A model generated the notes under the pieces. The model searched no databases, was not told where the DNA came from, and saw only the letters and a list, made by a program, of their open reading frames with translations. A program made the position numbers and the translations under genes. A stretch of 64,000 nucleotides of DNA from Rotaria sordida (Eukaryota > Rotifera > Eurotatoria > Philodinida > Philodinidae), in assembly GCA_905250125.1 (NCBI GenBank), contig CAJNOL010000370.1, positions 1-64,000 of the forward strand. The letters run 5' to 3'. Within the stretch, counting starts at the first letter, position 1, and each line of letters starts with the position of its first letter. Shown here in pieces: positions 46,055 through 57,395 of the stretch.

Positions 46055-46178
46055 TATTTGTCCAGCATTATTTTTCTGAATCATTTTATTCTTGACCACT
46101 AGTCTAGCATTTTTTTTCTGCATCATTTTATTCTTCTTCACTATTTGTCCAGCATATTTTTATGCATCATTTTTTTTC
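46055..46178. repeat. Short tandem repeat, about 43-bp unit
   Basis: TCCAGCATTATTTTTCTGAA, TCTAGCATTTTTTTTCTGCA and TCCAGCATATTTTTATGCAT begin successive units at 46061, 46103 and 46148, each followed by TCATTTTATTCTT-type sequence. Confidence 0.6.
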
Positions 46179-46450
46179 TCTTTGATTTATTCATATGAAA
46201 GAAGCATTTTCAAAGTAAAATGTCTTTTTTTTCGTTATCATATAGTCATTAGTAGATAAAGATTCATGAATAAAAAATACATAAAGCTGTCGATAACATA
46301 ATAGATAACACTTATCGAAACATCGGAATCATATGACCATCATTGAATGATACGAATAGTTTATTATCATTTGACAACTACATGTCAGTATCATTTTTTT
46401 CGTTATAACTACATCAATATTCTAATGTTTTCTGCTATATAAAGAATAAT
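46179..46450. other. Intergenic stretch
   Basis: Nothing recognised apart from AT-rich sequence. Confidence 0.4.
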
Positions 46451-46454
46451 TTAA

Positions 46455-47245
46455 TCCTTTGAGGACGGAATTTTTTAATAGAAGAAAAAAACATTTTTCA
46501 ACCGTTTTGTTTTATTTTAACTTAAAGTGGCTACATAAAAATCTTATGATAATTAAAAAAAAACAATTTTTTTCATCTTTTGAACAAAATGACAATTTGC
46601 AAGTAAAGCACTCAATATTGGATCGAAAATTTGCTTCCTTGGTGCTACAATAAGCACATATTCTTTTTCCTTTTACAGACTTTTGATGATGCTAGCTTAG
46701 ACTTCTTTTCAGAAGAAGGTCTACCATGACTTATTTGTTCACTACCGGAGCAGAGAGACTTCGCCACTGACACCCTGTAGTTCAAATATGTTAACTTATC
46801 TTGAGCCAATTGATTATAACAAATGAATGAGTTGAAAATAGATGCATTCAGAAAATAAATAAACAGTTCCTTTTAGACTTGCGATCGAGATTGTAGCACG
46901 ATATTCTTTGATTGAGTCGATCAACTTCATGTGAAAACTGATACTGCTTTCGGACAAACAATTGTAATACATTGATCATTTTTCAAACGATGGAAAATCG
47001 AAACAACTTCGTTGTCTTTATGATAATTTGAAGCTAAAAAAAACGTATTTGGTATCCATCGATATGAAAACTCAACAGCAAGAACAAGGGATATTTGAAA
47101 AGAATTTATATGAGAGAAGGAAAGTATGAGATGACAAATGTAATTGTTTATGACCTTGCATATTTAATAGTTTAATGTGAAATAAACATTTTTTTCTTTA
47201 CTGAAAAATAGGTGGCCCAAAAATGAACCATCCGTCCTCAAATGG
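46455..47245 (-). mobile_element. piggyBac element, internally deleted, with transposase C-terminal zinc-ribbon remnant
   Basis: TTAA at 46451-46454 and 47246-47249. Ends TCCTTTGAGGACGGA and TCCGTCCTCAAATGG are inverted repeats of piggyBac type. On the minus strand about 46679-46545 reads VKGKRICAYCSTKEANFR, then IECFTCKLSFCSKDEKNCF: the C-x2-C ... C-x2-C ... C ... C cysteine-rich domain that ends piggyBac transposases. The rest of the transposase is absent or unrecognisable in 791 bp, so the copy cannot move by itself. This coding remnant supports assigning the other TTAA elements of the window to the superfamily. Confidence 0.82.
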
Positions 47246-47249
47246 TTAA

Positions 47250-47639
47250 TGTGGGTTATCGAGAATTAGATTTTTTCCGAAGAATTGACTTGGTGATTGT
47301 GATGAAATGAAATAGTAAAGACTCGTTGATACATGGCATTATAATATTGATAAAAACACCAGTTGATAGGTCCCCGAACGAACGTTGATTTACTTCTAAT
47401 GTATGTAGAGATACTTCAAGTTTGACATAGTAAAAAAATAACTGAAATTATGAATGTTATCATGAACTTCATGAATTTTCGTATGAAGAGAGAGAATTTA
47501 TTTTTTTCAACGGTCGATGTTATCAACAAATTTTTATAATTAAGTAGTACTAGCATGTATATTCAAAGTTCCATTAAAAAAGAATGCAAATCATACAAAA
47601 TATCAAGGGATAAATAGATGACAGTTATATGGTTATTCA
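47250..47639. other. Stretch between piggyBac element and TPR pseudogene
   Basis: No recognisable coding sequence; it could hold decayed 5' TPR sequence. Confidence 0.35.
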
Positions 47640-49540
47640 AAAGAAGCATATACCTTACTATGGGAGAATATTCAAAGACACTTTTAATCTTCAAGAAAGT
47701 ACTTGCCATCTTTCAAGAAACTCTCCATTCAAATCAATATTTCTTGGCTAGTTGCTAGAACAAGATCAGCGAATAATATTATATAATAAAAGAGTATTCG
47801 GACGCGCTGTATTAGAGCTTCGAATGGGATGGAATAGGATGGGATGAAATATTTTTTTTGAAATAACCCATGGGATGGAATGGAATGGGATGAAGGTCTA
47901 ATTCCATGGGATGAGATGGGACGAATTTCTCGTCCCATGAGATTTTCTTCTTTTTTCTCGTGAAAAAAATGCAAGTTCTATTCTCTTGAAATGTAGATTC
48001 AAAGGACATGGTAAGGGCGGTGAGTAATAGGACTTTTTAAATCCTCATTGTTGGTCTTTTACTTCAACATAAATAGTTCGTTTCTGTCTTTCTTGTAACA
48101 TTTTTTATGAAAAGCTTTAAATCTTTTCACAGACGTTTAAACAGTGAAAACTAAAACTATTTCTGTGGAGTACTATCTGTTTTCAACTAGTTTATAATTT
48201 TAATACTCTCCCAGGTTAACCATTAATTATATGAATATATGGACATAGTCATCAGGAACCTATGCTTCAAATCAAATTTCGATGCATTTTTTAAAATAAG
48301 TTTCGATGTAGACAAATTTAATCGACAGATAGCAAATCCTGATGGATTCTGCTGAATTCTAGTTATGATAGGTTTCACCAAAATCTTAAAAGATCTGAAG
48401 AAATTGACCGGATGGCACGATAATACGACAGGATATTTAACGACTTCTAGCAATCTAAGAAATTAACAAAACTTATTAAAAGTTGAGGATTCATGGATGA
48501 CGTATGTGCTGAAGAAGAAATCTTATTACTTTTTAATGCTTAGAAACATGTAACTGGAATCTCTTAAGAGCAAAGTGGATTCTGAAGTCTGATAGAACCT
48601 AGTAAATTCAGACGAATCTCAGTTGCTTCGATGAATCCAGTATTGTATTCACTGGAGTTCATCAGGATTCTAATATTCTAGATTCGTAATATCATCTTAA
48701 GAAAACAGTAAAACTTATGTGATGAGTATAAAAAATTCAATGTCAAATAAAAGGTACTGAACGAGAGCAGAGAGAGAGAGCCACCACAATAACTGAACAA
48801 GAAAGTCATGATAGTCTATTAAAAGCTTGAAAATACTTTTTACTAAACGCGATCTCCCATGGGATGCCATGGGATGGAACGACTTGTGAACTCTATGGGA
48901 TGGGATGAACAAATTTTTTTGCTGATCTCATGGGACAGGATGGGACACACCAGGTTGCGCCATGGGACGATTTTCTAGTCCTATCCCATCCCATTCGGAG
49001 CTTTGCACTGTATTATCTAGAAAAAGCACTTGTAATCTATTGAAAAGCACTTGCTTCAAGTCATCACGATTTGACTATTTCATATAATAACATGGGTAGG
49101 ATGTATACGAAGATGGGCGAGTATATAAAAGCGTTCTCTTTTCATGAAAAGGCACTTGAAATCATTCAAAAAATGTCCTGTTCAAATCATCCATGCATAG
49201 GTGTTTGCTATAACAATATTGGATAATATATACATCTCGATGGGAGATCATTCGAAAGCACTTTCATTTCTCAACAAGGGCCTAGAAATACTTGTAGAAA
49301 GTTCTCTACGAAAGCATCCTTCTTTGAATGCTTATCGCACTAACATCGGTCAAATTCATGAAAACATCAAAGACTATCCGAATACACTCTGTTCTTACGT
49401 ACAAACATTTGAAATCAATCAAAAACTATTTCCTTCAAGTCTTTCCAATTTAAATAGCTTTCACGAAATTGTTGAGTCTTTCAATGTCTTGATGAACAAT
49501 TATGAAAAAGTGCTCCTGTTTGTCAACAATTTAGCATAAA
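47640..49540 (+). pseudogene. Tetratricopeptide (kinesin-light-chain-type) repeat gene, split by a hAT element
   Basis: Upstream part 47640-47812: MGEYSKTLLIFKKVLAIFQE ... KEYSDALY. Downstream part 49014-49540: YLEKALVIY, NNMGRMYTKMGEYIKAFSFH, EKALEIIQKM, then MGDHSKALSFLNKGLEI. These are 42-residue TPR units with the GEY.KAL..Y.KALEI pattern common in bdelloid proteins. Removing the hAT insertion joins SDALY to YLEKAL in frame. The copy also has stops, including TGA 49041-49043, a TAG in the upstream part near 47755 and a frame change near 49222, so it is dead. It ends in VNNLA-stop at 49539. Full proteins of this type often carry a C- or N-terminal effector domain; none is visible here. Confidence 0.72.
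47813..49005. mobile_element. hAT-type non-autonomous element inserted in the TPR gene
   Basis: 8-bp target duplication CGCTGTAT (47805-47812) / CACTGTAT (49006-49013), 7 of 8 identical. Terminal inverted repeats TAGAGCTTCGAATGGGATGG and, reversed, CAAAGCTCCGAATGGGATGG. Subterminal regions are packed with GGGATGG/CCATCCC-type motifs (47820-47945 and 48855-48990). 8-bp duplications and CA[AG]-type ends define hAT. 1193 bp, no transposase recognised. Confidence 0.82.
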
Positions 49541-51893
49541 TTTTTTTGAACTGAAACGAACTTCATCGAAACAATTCGGACTAAGCTTCTAATTGTTCTA
49601 TCAAATTTTTGAATATTTATTTCGTTAAATAAAACAAAAGGATGCAAGCAAAAAAGAATTTTTACGTACCGAAAGTCAAAACTCTTCACCAACGTAAAGG
49701 CATGTACAGTATTTATTCTACCAAAAAGAGAGGCCTTCGAAACTTGTTCTTTTGGGATTTCTTTTTTTACAAGATTTATTAATTTATTGACGATTTATTA
49801 GGATTTATTAGCTGCGTGAATATTTCAGCACACTCACATTGCTGGTATGCATGCACATAGTGAGAAATTGTTTGGGATTTGTCTCAAGATACATATTGAC
49901 TTATAGAGAAATCTCTTAAACAAATCAGTCCTGATAGCTGCTGATTTGCTCTTTACATATTCATTAGCAAGAAAATTACTAAACCATAGAATTGTATCAA
50001 CGTTCTTTTACTCATTTTAATATCTTGTATCTATCATAGTATTATCAGAAACGATTCAAACATTTTCAATAACATTCAGAAATTTTTAGATCCGGTTCTC
50101 AATTCTAAATTCTTTGATAACTACCAAATATAAGAACTTAACTATGAGACTGTTCCTTACTCATAAATTCTATTCAGACACATAGATGTGTTTTTTTTCT
50201 CTACTAAATATTATGTTTAGATTAATTTATTATTAGAAAAAAAACCAAATCAAAAAATTTTTATCATCTCGTAAAACACGAATTCGGTCCCATGTAAAAA
50301 AAAATAAGGAAAAAATCACATTATAATCGATTAAAATCACGCACAATCGATTAAGAATTGAATATGAATCCAGTCTTTATCGAACCAAAATAATTGTTGG
50401 GAAAAAATCAGAACAAAAGGGAAAAAAAAATCTCTAATCTAAACCAAGAAAATCGACTTTAATGTTGTGAAAGAGGGAAGAGATCATGGATACAAACAAA
50501 TAGGATAAAATAAATTGAGACACCTACGATATGGGAAAATTGCAGAAGGAAAACCATATGCTAATTATTATTCTTGATGTCTGCAGGACATATTTCCTCT
50601 ATAATTATTCGATTGTTACATCAAATCAATTCAAATTCCTCAAGTCTGAGGACATATACTTCAATTTTGAGTATCGAAGGCGTCACATCAAATCTACTCA
50701 AATTCCTCAATTTTTAGAGTATATAATTTAATTTTGGATATTCAGGTCATTACTCTTTTCCACAGATCTGTTGTTAGATAACTGAATAAATTTCACTTGA
50801 CTACTCCATAGGATATTTTGACGTTTAAATCTCGATTCTGAATGTAATGGTATTATCACATTTATACTGATAAAATACGAAAAATAAGTCAAAAAATAGG
50901 TCGAAGATGATTATTACATTAAAAAGCATTCAGTGCAATCCCTACGGAATTAAAAATGTGAAACACGATGAAACTTGTTGTATTATAAATGAAGAGAGTG
51001 TCTGTCACAGTCTGTGATGGTATACCTCCTCGTCTTTCATGGCCTGTGACGATATATCCTGCTCCCCCTCTTGTGTCCTATGAAAATGTACTCGATGACC
51101 TTTGATCTTTGACCCTAGTTGCGACGATCTGTAATAGGGAGAGGCAAATGTCGATCCCGATCTGTGAGAGAGAGGAGGGCTGGGGATTGGGTGCAAATTT
51201 TTACCTCTAATCACTTTAACACTTCTTTCAGATCGTGTTTCATAAAAGGACTCGAAAAATAAAAAGAATACTTTGATATAACACCAATTGGCCAAAATTA
51301 TATAAATCAATATGCCTTTGTGTCGAACAATAAGAATTGACTCAATGAAAAGCTTGTATGAGTTTATGATTTGATTTAACTTGCAGACTAATACTCTCTC
51401 GGTATACGTTTATACCCTTATTATGAGAAATAATTTTGTCTTTTATTAGTTATCAATATTAATTATGCAACATCGTTTTTTGACATATAATTCTGTCTGG
51501 AAGTAAGAGAATAACAGTGAGAATGTACACGTATCCTCAATTAGAAATATTCTTTCCATTCTGATTTTTCAATAGTTTATAAATATTTCCATTGAAATAA
51601 AAACTATGAAATTGTTCTAAGTAGATATTAAAGTTTATCTCTTGAAACAGTTAGTTGAAATTATTTTATATATTATAATATGAATAATAAAGAGATTTTT
51701 TACATGGTCATTCACACATTAAATAATAGATCAAACAAAAAAGAGAAGAAAAAGATCATTCTATTCGCTGTATATTCATTCGTCGTCTATTTAGACAATA
51801 GAGAGAAATGCATCTTTGTTTTCATTGACGATATCGGTCAAGTGGAACACATTTTAAGTTAAAAAGACAGAATACATCTAGGTGTAGACGACT
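49541..51893. other. Intergenic region before the F-box gene
   Basis: About 2.3 kb. Holds R1 repeat copy 3 (50925-51215). Near 50620-50720 the phrase TCACATCAAAT...CTCAAATTCCTCAA recurs. No gene recognised. Confidence 0.4.
50925..51215 (+). repeat. Dispersed repeat family R1, copy 3
   Basis: AAAAGCATTCAGTGCAATCC and CTACGGAATTAAAA match copy 2 at 19950; GATCTGTGAGAGAGAGGAGG and GTGCAAATTTTTACCT match the distal parts of copies 1 and 2. Here the middle is expanded by several imperfect CTGTGA/CCTC units. Confidence 0.5.
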
Positions 51894-53916
51894 ATGGAAT
51901 ATTCATACGATCAATTGAGTCATTTACCGGATGAAATTCTTATGATTATTTTTAAAAAATTGCACAATATCTCACTATTTTACTCGTTAATTGGTGTTAA
52001 CAGACGATTAAATAAAATAATACATGATTCTATTTTTACCAATCGTTTGACTTTTCTAAGATTTCTGCCAGTTCCTTTGACTGAGTTCAATGATTTACCA
52101 AGCTATTTAGCTTATTCATTACCTGATCCAATAGTTAATCGATTTTGTTTTCAAATCTTACCTAAAATTCATAATAAAATCGAATGGCTTAATGTTGAAC
52201 CATTTTCAATGAAACGTATTTTTCTTGCTACAAATTATCCCAATTTATCTGGACTTGGTTTATACAATATCCAAGTTGAACAGGCTATGCATCTTTTTTC
52301 TAGTAAGATATTTCACTTTGATTTTTTCATTGATAAATACATTAAAGTTATATGTCAAATGAATTTTGTTTTGAATCAACTTATAATGTCATTAATTAGA
52401 TAATTATACTAATAACATTAAGAAATTTTTATTTTATTCATTTTTTTTTTCATATCAATATGAGTGAGAAGAAAACTCATCAAAGAGATTGTTTCAAATA
52501 GAACATAAATGTTGATATATATAAGGAAATACTAAAATAAAAATTTTCATATTATTTTCAATTTAAACTTTAAAACAAATGTGTGATAAAGAAAATGTAG
52601 TAATAAATTTAAAAAAAAATCTTTTTATTGTTTAGATGAAACTCTTTTCAGTTGTACCTTGAAAAATCAAATTTTATCACTTGTTATCCATACGAATTCA
52701 AATGGGAACCAAATATCAAGACAAACTAACAATGCACTTTTATTTATCCATATCTTTACTACATTCACTAATTTACGAGTATTAAACTTTGATACATCTG
52801 AAAATATGTTTGAATGTTTATCCTTCTTTGAATTATCCATAACTGTTATCTCTTCAACTCTCTTAGAATTACATGTTTATTTAAAGAATTTTAATGATTG
52901 TCTTTATTTACTTGATGGACGTTTCAATCAGCTTCGTGTACTTCATGTTAATATTGATTGTATTATCATTTCGAATTTAACAATCAATAATAAGGTTGAA
53001 CATTTTGATTAATATTTAATTTATTCAAACAAACTGATATTTGTTCTTTTTTTAGGAAAAATTACCTAATTTAAAATCCTTTTCCCTATATTGTAATCGC
53101 TGTACAAAATTTTATGACGAATCAATTTTACCACTTTTACATCGAATGTTAAATTTAGAAAATCTCCATTTGTCTGTTAAAGTTTATGGCAATAAAACAT
53201 TTCATAATGGTAATGATTTAAAAATAAATATTATCAATCATATGCCACTATTAAACAAATTTACATTTAATATTTGTTCATTGAGTTCCTTTTATAGTAA
53301 AACTAATTTACCATCAAATGAAGATATTCAAAAGACATTTAAAGATTTTAAAGATAATCAAATTATTTCTTGTATTGATTATTTTCAAAAACGTAAACTT
53401 AGTCGATGTCATATTTATTCATATCCATATCAATTAAAATATTATGATGATATAACAAATAATTTTTCTGGTGAATTATGTAAGTGTGTTCGTGAAGTTG
53501 GATTATATGATGAACATCCTTTCGAACATGAATTTTTTCTTCGAATTGCTCAATCATTTCCATTATTAGAAAAATTAACTGTTATTAATCAACAACGACA
53601 AAATAATAAACGATTTAGAAAATCAAAAAATGAAAATGAAGATTTATTAATTGTTAAATATCCACATCTTATTCAACTTAATCTTAGTGAAGCTCACAAA
53701 GATTATCATGAACAATTTTTATTCGATACTAAAACATGTTTACCAAATGATGTTCGTATTCGTATCGACTATCGATTAGTAAAAAAAGTGACACGTAATT
53801 TCAGAAGAAATACAACTCGAAGTAATTGCGCGAAATTAAGTTATATAGTGTTTCGTAACAAATTAAAATTTCCTGAACATTTAAAAGACTATTTTCCTCA
53901 TGCACATATATACTAA
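51894..53916 (+). CDS. F-box protein with leucine-rich-like C-terminal region (expanded bdelloid family)
   Basis: Three exons, 51894-52302, 52636-52994 and 53056-53916, give 542 residues; phases fit (1 and 0). The N-terminal F-box is clear: LSHLPDEILMIIFKKLHNIS ... LIGVNRRLNKII (residues about 8-48), the segment that binds SKP1 in SCF ubiquitin ligases. The rest is an LRR-like substrate region with repeated strand motifs: YPNLSGLGLYNI, LRVLNFDTS, LRVLHVNI, LPNLKSFSLYCN, MLNLENLHLSV, FPLLEKLTVI, YPHLIQLNLSEAH. The C-terminus is basic, ending FPHAHIY. It was chosen to start at the first Met of the F-box exon. Target unknown. Appears intact. Confidence 0.85.
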
Positions 53917-55150
53917 TTATCATCATTTTATCATTTAAATAAAAAATAAATACTTATCATATTTTTACTATAGTTAGTATAAATATTTGAACATTTGAAG
54001 ATAGAAGATAATATCATATGTAGCAATTTCTTGAGCAGTGGCGAGGCGTGGACAATTTCGTAACTAATTGGCTTCCTGTTTTTACAAAATCTAATATTTT
54101 ATATAAGTGAATATTTGTTAAAAAGAGACTTTCAAGATAATTAATTAACACGGATTATGTTCGCTTTCGTAGTGCTATTTCATCTGTATATTTTTTAACT
54201 TGAAAACGGCTAATCATCTTGATAATAAAAAAGCGACACAAGTTTTTAGTCCAAATCGAAACGTCAACAATTCTTTTAAGCGAATAAATCCGAAATTGGC
54301 ATGCTATGTATTTCCATACTTTCATTAATAAATCTTGTTAAAAGTCCGCAAATATTCAGTTACGCGGTAAATAAAGTTCCGATTCAGTTGATAGGATAGT
54401 GCAATAAACAAGAATTAAGTAAATTATTTAAATGAATTGTGAGAGTCATTTATTAATTATATAATTCATCTAGTATTATTCGAAATGTTGACTAATAGCT
54501 ATTGACGAGATAAAGAGTTTGTGTACGTAATTTTATCCATCATTTATGAACATTTTCTAGCAGCCTATGTTTTCTGTTTTGCGCATGGTCGACTTTTCTT
54601 TGCTTCTAGGCATGTTGAAAAAATAAATATTAATCGAGAGCAAACGTGCTATTTTTTTTGATCGTGTTTTCCGAGTCTTTGATTACTATATAGAGCTTCT
54701 CTTAGAAATTCGAACCATAGTTATAAGTACCATCTGTTTTCTCGATTTTTTTTTTTGCTATTTGATAAATTGTATAAAATTGCATTTGTAGCAAACGTTT
54801 CACTTTGAAACTCAAAGTCATTGTAAAGTTATAGATTAAACAATCTTTCTGCTGGACTACAAAAAGTGTATAATAGAGTATTTCTTTATGATATGAAGTA
54901 TACGTTTACAAAGCAGTTTTGTGAGGTCATTTTATTTTTATTTTTTAGAGATTCTTTATTTGTATATGCAGCAAAATTTTGGTACTTATTCACGCAACTG
55001 TAGCTGACGAGGGAACGTTTTCAACTGTCCGATTCCTTTTTTAGTTCGGGCCTTGCGCATAAGATAGACAGCAGTGAGGTATGAAAAATCCCAAAAGATT
55101 AAATCCGCTTAGGCCTTCTATTCAGAGTTATAGCATTTTACTGAAATTAT

Positions 55151-55211
55151 AGGGTGTGAGTGTGGGTGTGAATGCGAAAAGAGAAGAGCCACACCCACAC
55201 ACCGACACCCT
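55151..55211. repeat. TGTGGG/CCCACA head-to-head block 3
   Basis: AGGGTGTGAGTGTGGGTGTG, an 18-bp spacer rich in GAAAAGAGAAGAG, then CCACACCCACACACCGACAC and CCT. Same G-inward geometry and a purine spacer similar to that of block 1. Confidence 0.7.
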
Positions 55212-55558
55212 CAACAATAAAAATCGAGTTTCGGTAAAAATCATTCTCTGACAGATCCCTGAGGGGAACCCCAGGAGTACTTTCTATTGATTCTCTTATT
55301 TATGAAAATTCATTAGTAATTGACGCAGAATACTGAACTTTTTCATTTTTTTTCTTTATTGAAGATGAACTGAAAACCAGATGAATAATACAACATGTCG
55401 TGCCTCTATTGAAGGTACATCATTTTTCGAATAACCATAGAAAAGTTTTAATGAATCTGAATAATAAGTAGTACTATAAATCATTTGTGACCTTTTTTAT
55501 TTTATTATAACTTAGATATAAATTAGTAAAAGATATATGCACTCAGTTAACATCGATT

Positions 55559-55795
55559 GTGCGATGCTTGACAGCCGATTTGATCCACTTGTCAGTTTTA
55601 CGATTGATACAGTCAACGAATCAGTTTCTTTCTGACATCGTACATTTCAATGTCATCATGCTTGTAATTTCATTAATAGTATTTCTCATCATTCTTATTA
55701 TAGTTTACATTTTGACCACAATAAGACACCAATCTTTCTATAGAGAATTCTGTGCTCACCGCTTCAGACCTTTGTTTTTTGGTCATTATTATTAA
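55559..55795 (+). CDS. Possible small membrane protein or exon
   Basis: 78-residue open frame with a strongly hydrophobic stretch (about residues 32-53, VIMLVISLIVFLIILIIVYI) followed by basic residues. Codon use is less typical than in the proven exons, no family is recognised and no splice sites support it. It could be chance. Confidence 0.2.
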   Translation: MRCLTADLIHLSVLRLIQSTNQFLSDIVHFNVIMLVISLIVFLIILIIVYILTTIRHQSFYREFCAHRFRPLFFGHYY

Positions 55796-56214
55796 ACTTC
55801 TTATTTGAGTTATGAATTTTATAGTTTAATTATCCGATTTCGCAATAGAAATAAGAAATAAAAAAAGAATAATTTTTGTTAGTTAAGGACATATTTCTGC
55901 CTTTCTTCATGTTATTGAGTTCTACGCAATAGAAAACAATAGTCGCAAATTCTCTTTCTTTTTTTCTATAATGGGCAAAGAAACTTCTTGAAATAAAACA
56001 TACAAGTAAATAGAATCTAAATTTAATAATTATTTCAATGTTTTTTTTTGACGTCAATCAAACAACATTGAAATATAAAATTTTTTCGATTGAGTTGAAT
56101 TATAATTATGAAAAGTTGTTCTAAATAAAGTTTATTTTCAAATCAATGTGCAATTTCATATAAAACATGTATTGCAACAAAGTACAGAAAAGAAAAGAAG
56201 AAGAAACGAACTAT

Positions 56215-57395
56215 TTATTCAAAGTCTGGTTCATTGAGTAAATAATCAGCTTTCTCATCATTGGCTTCTTCTTTTTCACGTACTTTTGATTGCATAAGAG
56301 TATGTTCTAATACAGCTATACGAACATCAACACGAATTATATCACGATTTAATTCTTCAATAGCTTTTTTTATTTTAACCAAAGGACCTAAATATTTTCA
56401 TATAATTTGGATTTAATGAAATAAAAAACAAAAGACAAACCTCCATCTGTAACATTTTGTCCTGTTTCTTCCATTTCTTCTTTAATTTGTGCTAATTCAG
56501 CTGTAATTTGAGCTAATTGTTGAGATTTTTCTGTAATACCTGATGAACAATGACGATAATGTTGTTTAGCTTGTGCTAATAAATCTTGTTGTCGATGAAA
56601 TTCATGAACATAATCATTTAATTGAGAATTAATATATTGTTCACCTATAGAATTGAAAAAAAATTCAAATAATCATCGATAGTAATTCGAATTTTTTCTT
56701 TTTCTTACGTGTTGTTATTTTTTCTAGTGATTTAGCAATATCTGTATGAAATCTTGTTAACATTTGTTCAGCATCTTTAAGTGAATTTGCAATTTGTGAT
56801 TTATATGTTAAACTTTGTTCTTGTCGTGCACGCCAATCTTTATTTTCTGCTTTAAATGTTACTTTAAGTTGTGGTAAAATACGTTCAACTTCTAATTTCC
56901 ATTCTGTTGCATCTGTTGTTGATTTCATAATTAATTCCGGACGAATTTCAGGTTCAGATATTGCAGCAGCACCAACTGAACTTGATTTTAAACCTAATTT
57001 TGTTAATGTTGCCATATTAATAACAGCTTCATCTTCTTCATATTCATCAGCATCAGTATCCTAAAATGACAAAAAAAATTTTATCTTATATCATTATATG
57101 ATTTTTTTCATAATACTCTATTAAACATTTCTTCATCAATTTTATTAACATCTATTTCATTATCATCATCTTTAAGACCGGAATCATCAGCATCAGGTAA
57201 TTCATCAGGTTTCTCGGGTCTCAAAAAAAAATAAAATAAACATATGATGATTCTATTATTCATATATATAACTTACAATCGCCAATTAAAACCATTTTTT
57301 TTAAGTGCATCATCAGCAAGTCGATTGAGAATATAAACAACAGGTTCACCCGAACCAGAACGAAATTTACTTGCACTAACACTTATATCATGACC
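56215..57395 (-). CDS. IFT57: IFT57 (intraflagellar transport protein 57 / Hippi), N-terminal exons not found
   Basis: Subunit of the IFT-B complex that carries cargo along cilia. Five minus-strand exons, 57395-57277, 57219-57117, 57060-56709, 56644-56441 and 56387-56215, give 316 residues in consistent phase. Matches along the family: SASKFRSGSGEPVVYILNRL ('PPSKLKSGYGEHVCYVLD'), ALKKNGFNWRLPEKP, an acidic linker, TTDATEWKLEVERILPQLKV, DNKDWR-type KAENKDWRARQ, the coiled coil LEKITTREQYINSQLND, EEMEETGQNVTDGGPLVKI and the C-terminus RIAVLEHTLMQSKVREKE. Human IFT57 has about 110 further residues before this point (CH-like domain). No exon for them was found in the next 3 kb, and the first exon starts at an acceptor, so upstream exons are expected. 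Confidence 0.88.

Larger units (their letters stand above)
53917..56214. other. Intergenic region between the F-box and IFT57 genes
   Basis: About 2.3 kb. Contains the TGTGGG block 3 (55151-55211), a possible small membrane-protein frame at 55559-55795 and, at 55010, a GAGGGAACGTTTTCAACTG string like the NEK-intron foldback ends. Otherwise nothing recognised. Confidence 0.4.

Noticed and set aside
47729..48009. HPMG/SHPIPSH-rich minus-strand frames
   Set aside because: Translation of the GGGATGG subterminal array of the hAT element.
55000..55270. Another member of the GAGGGAAC foldback family around TGTGGG block 3
   Set aside because: Only the left-end word GAGGGAACGTTTTCAACTG is present; no mirrored right end was found.
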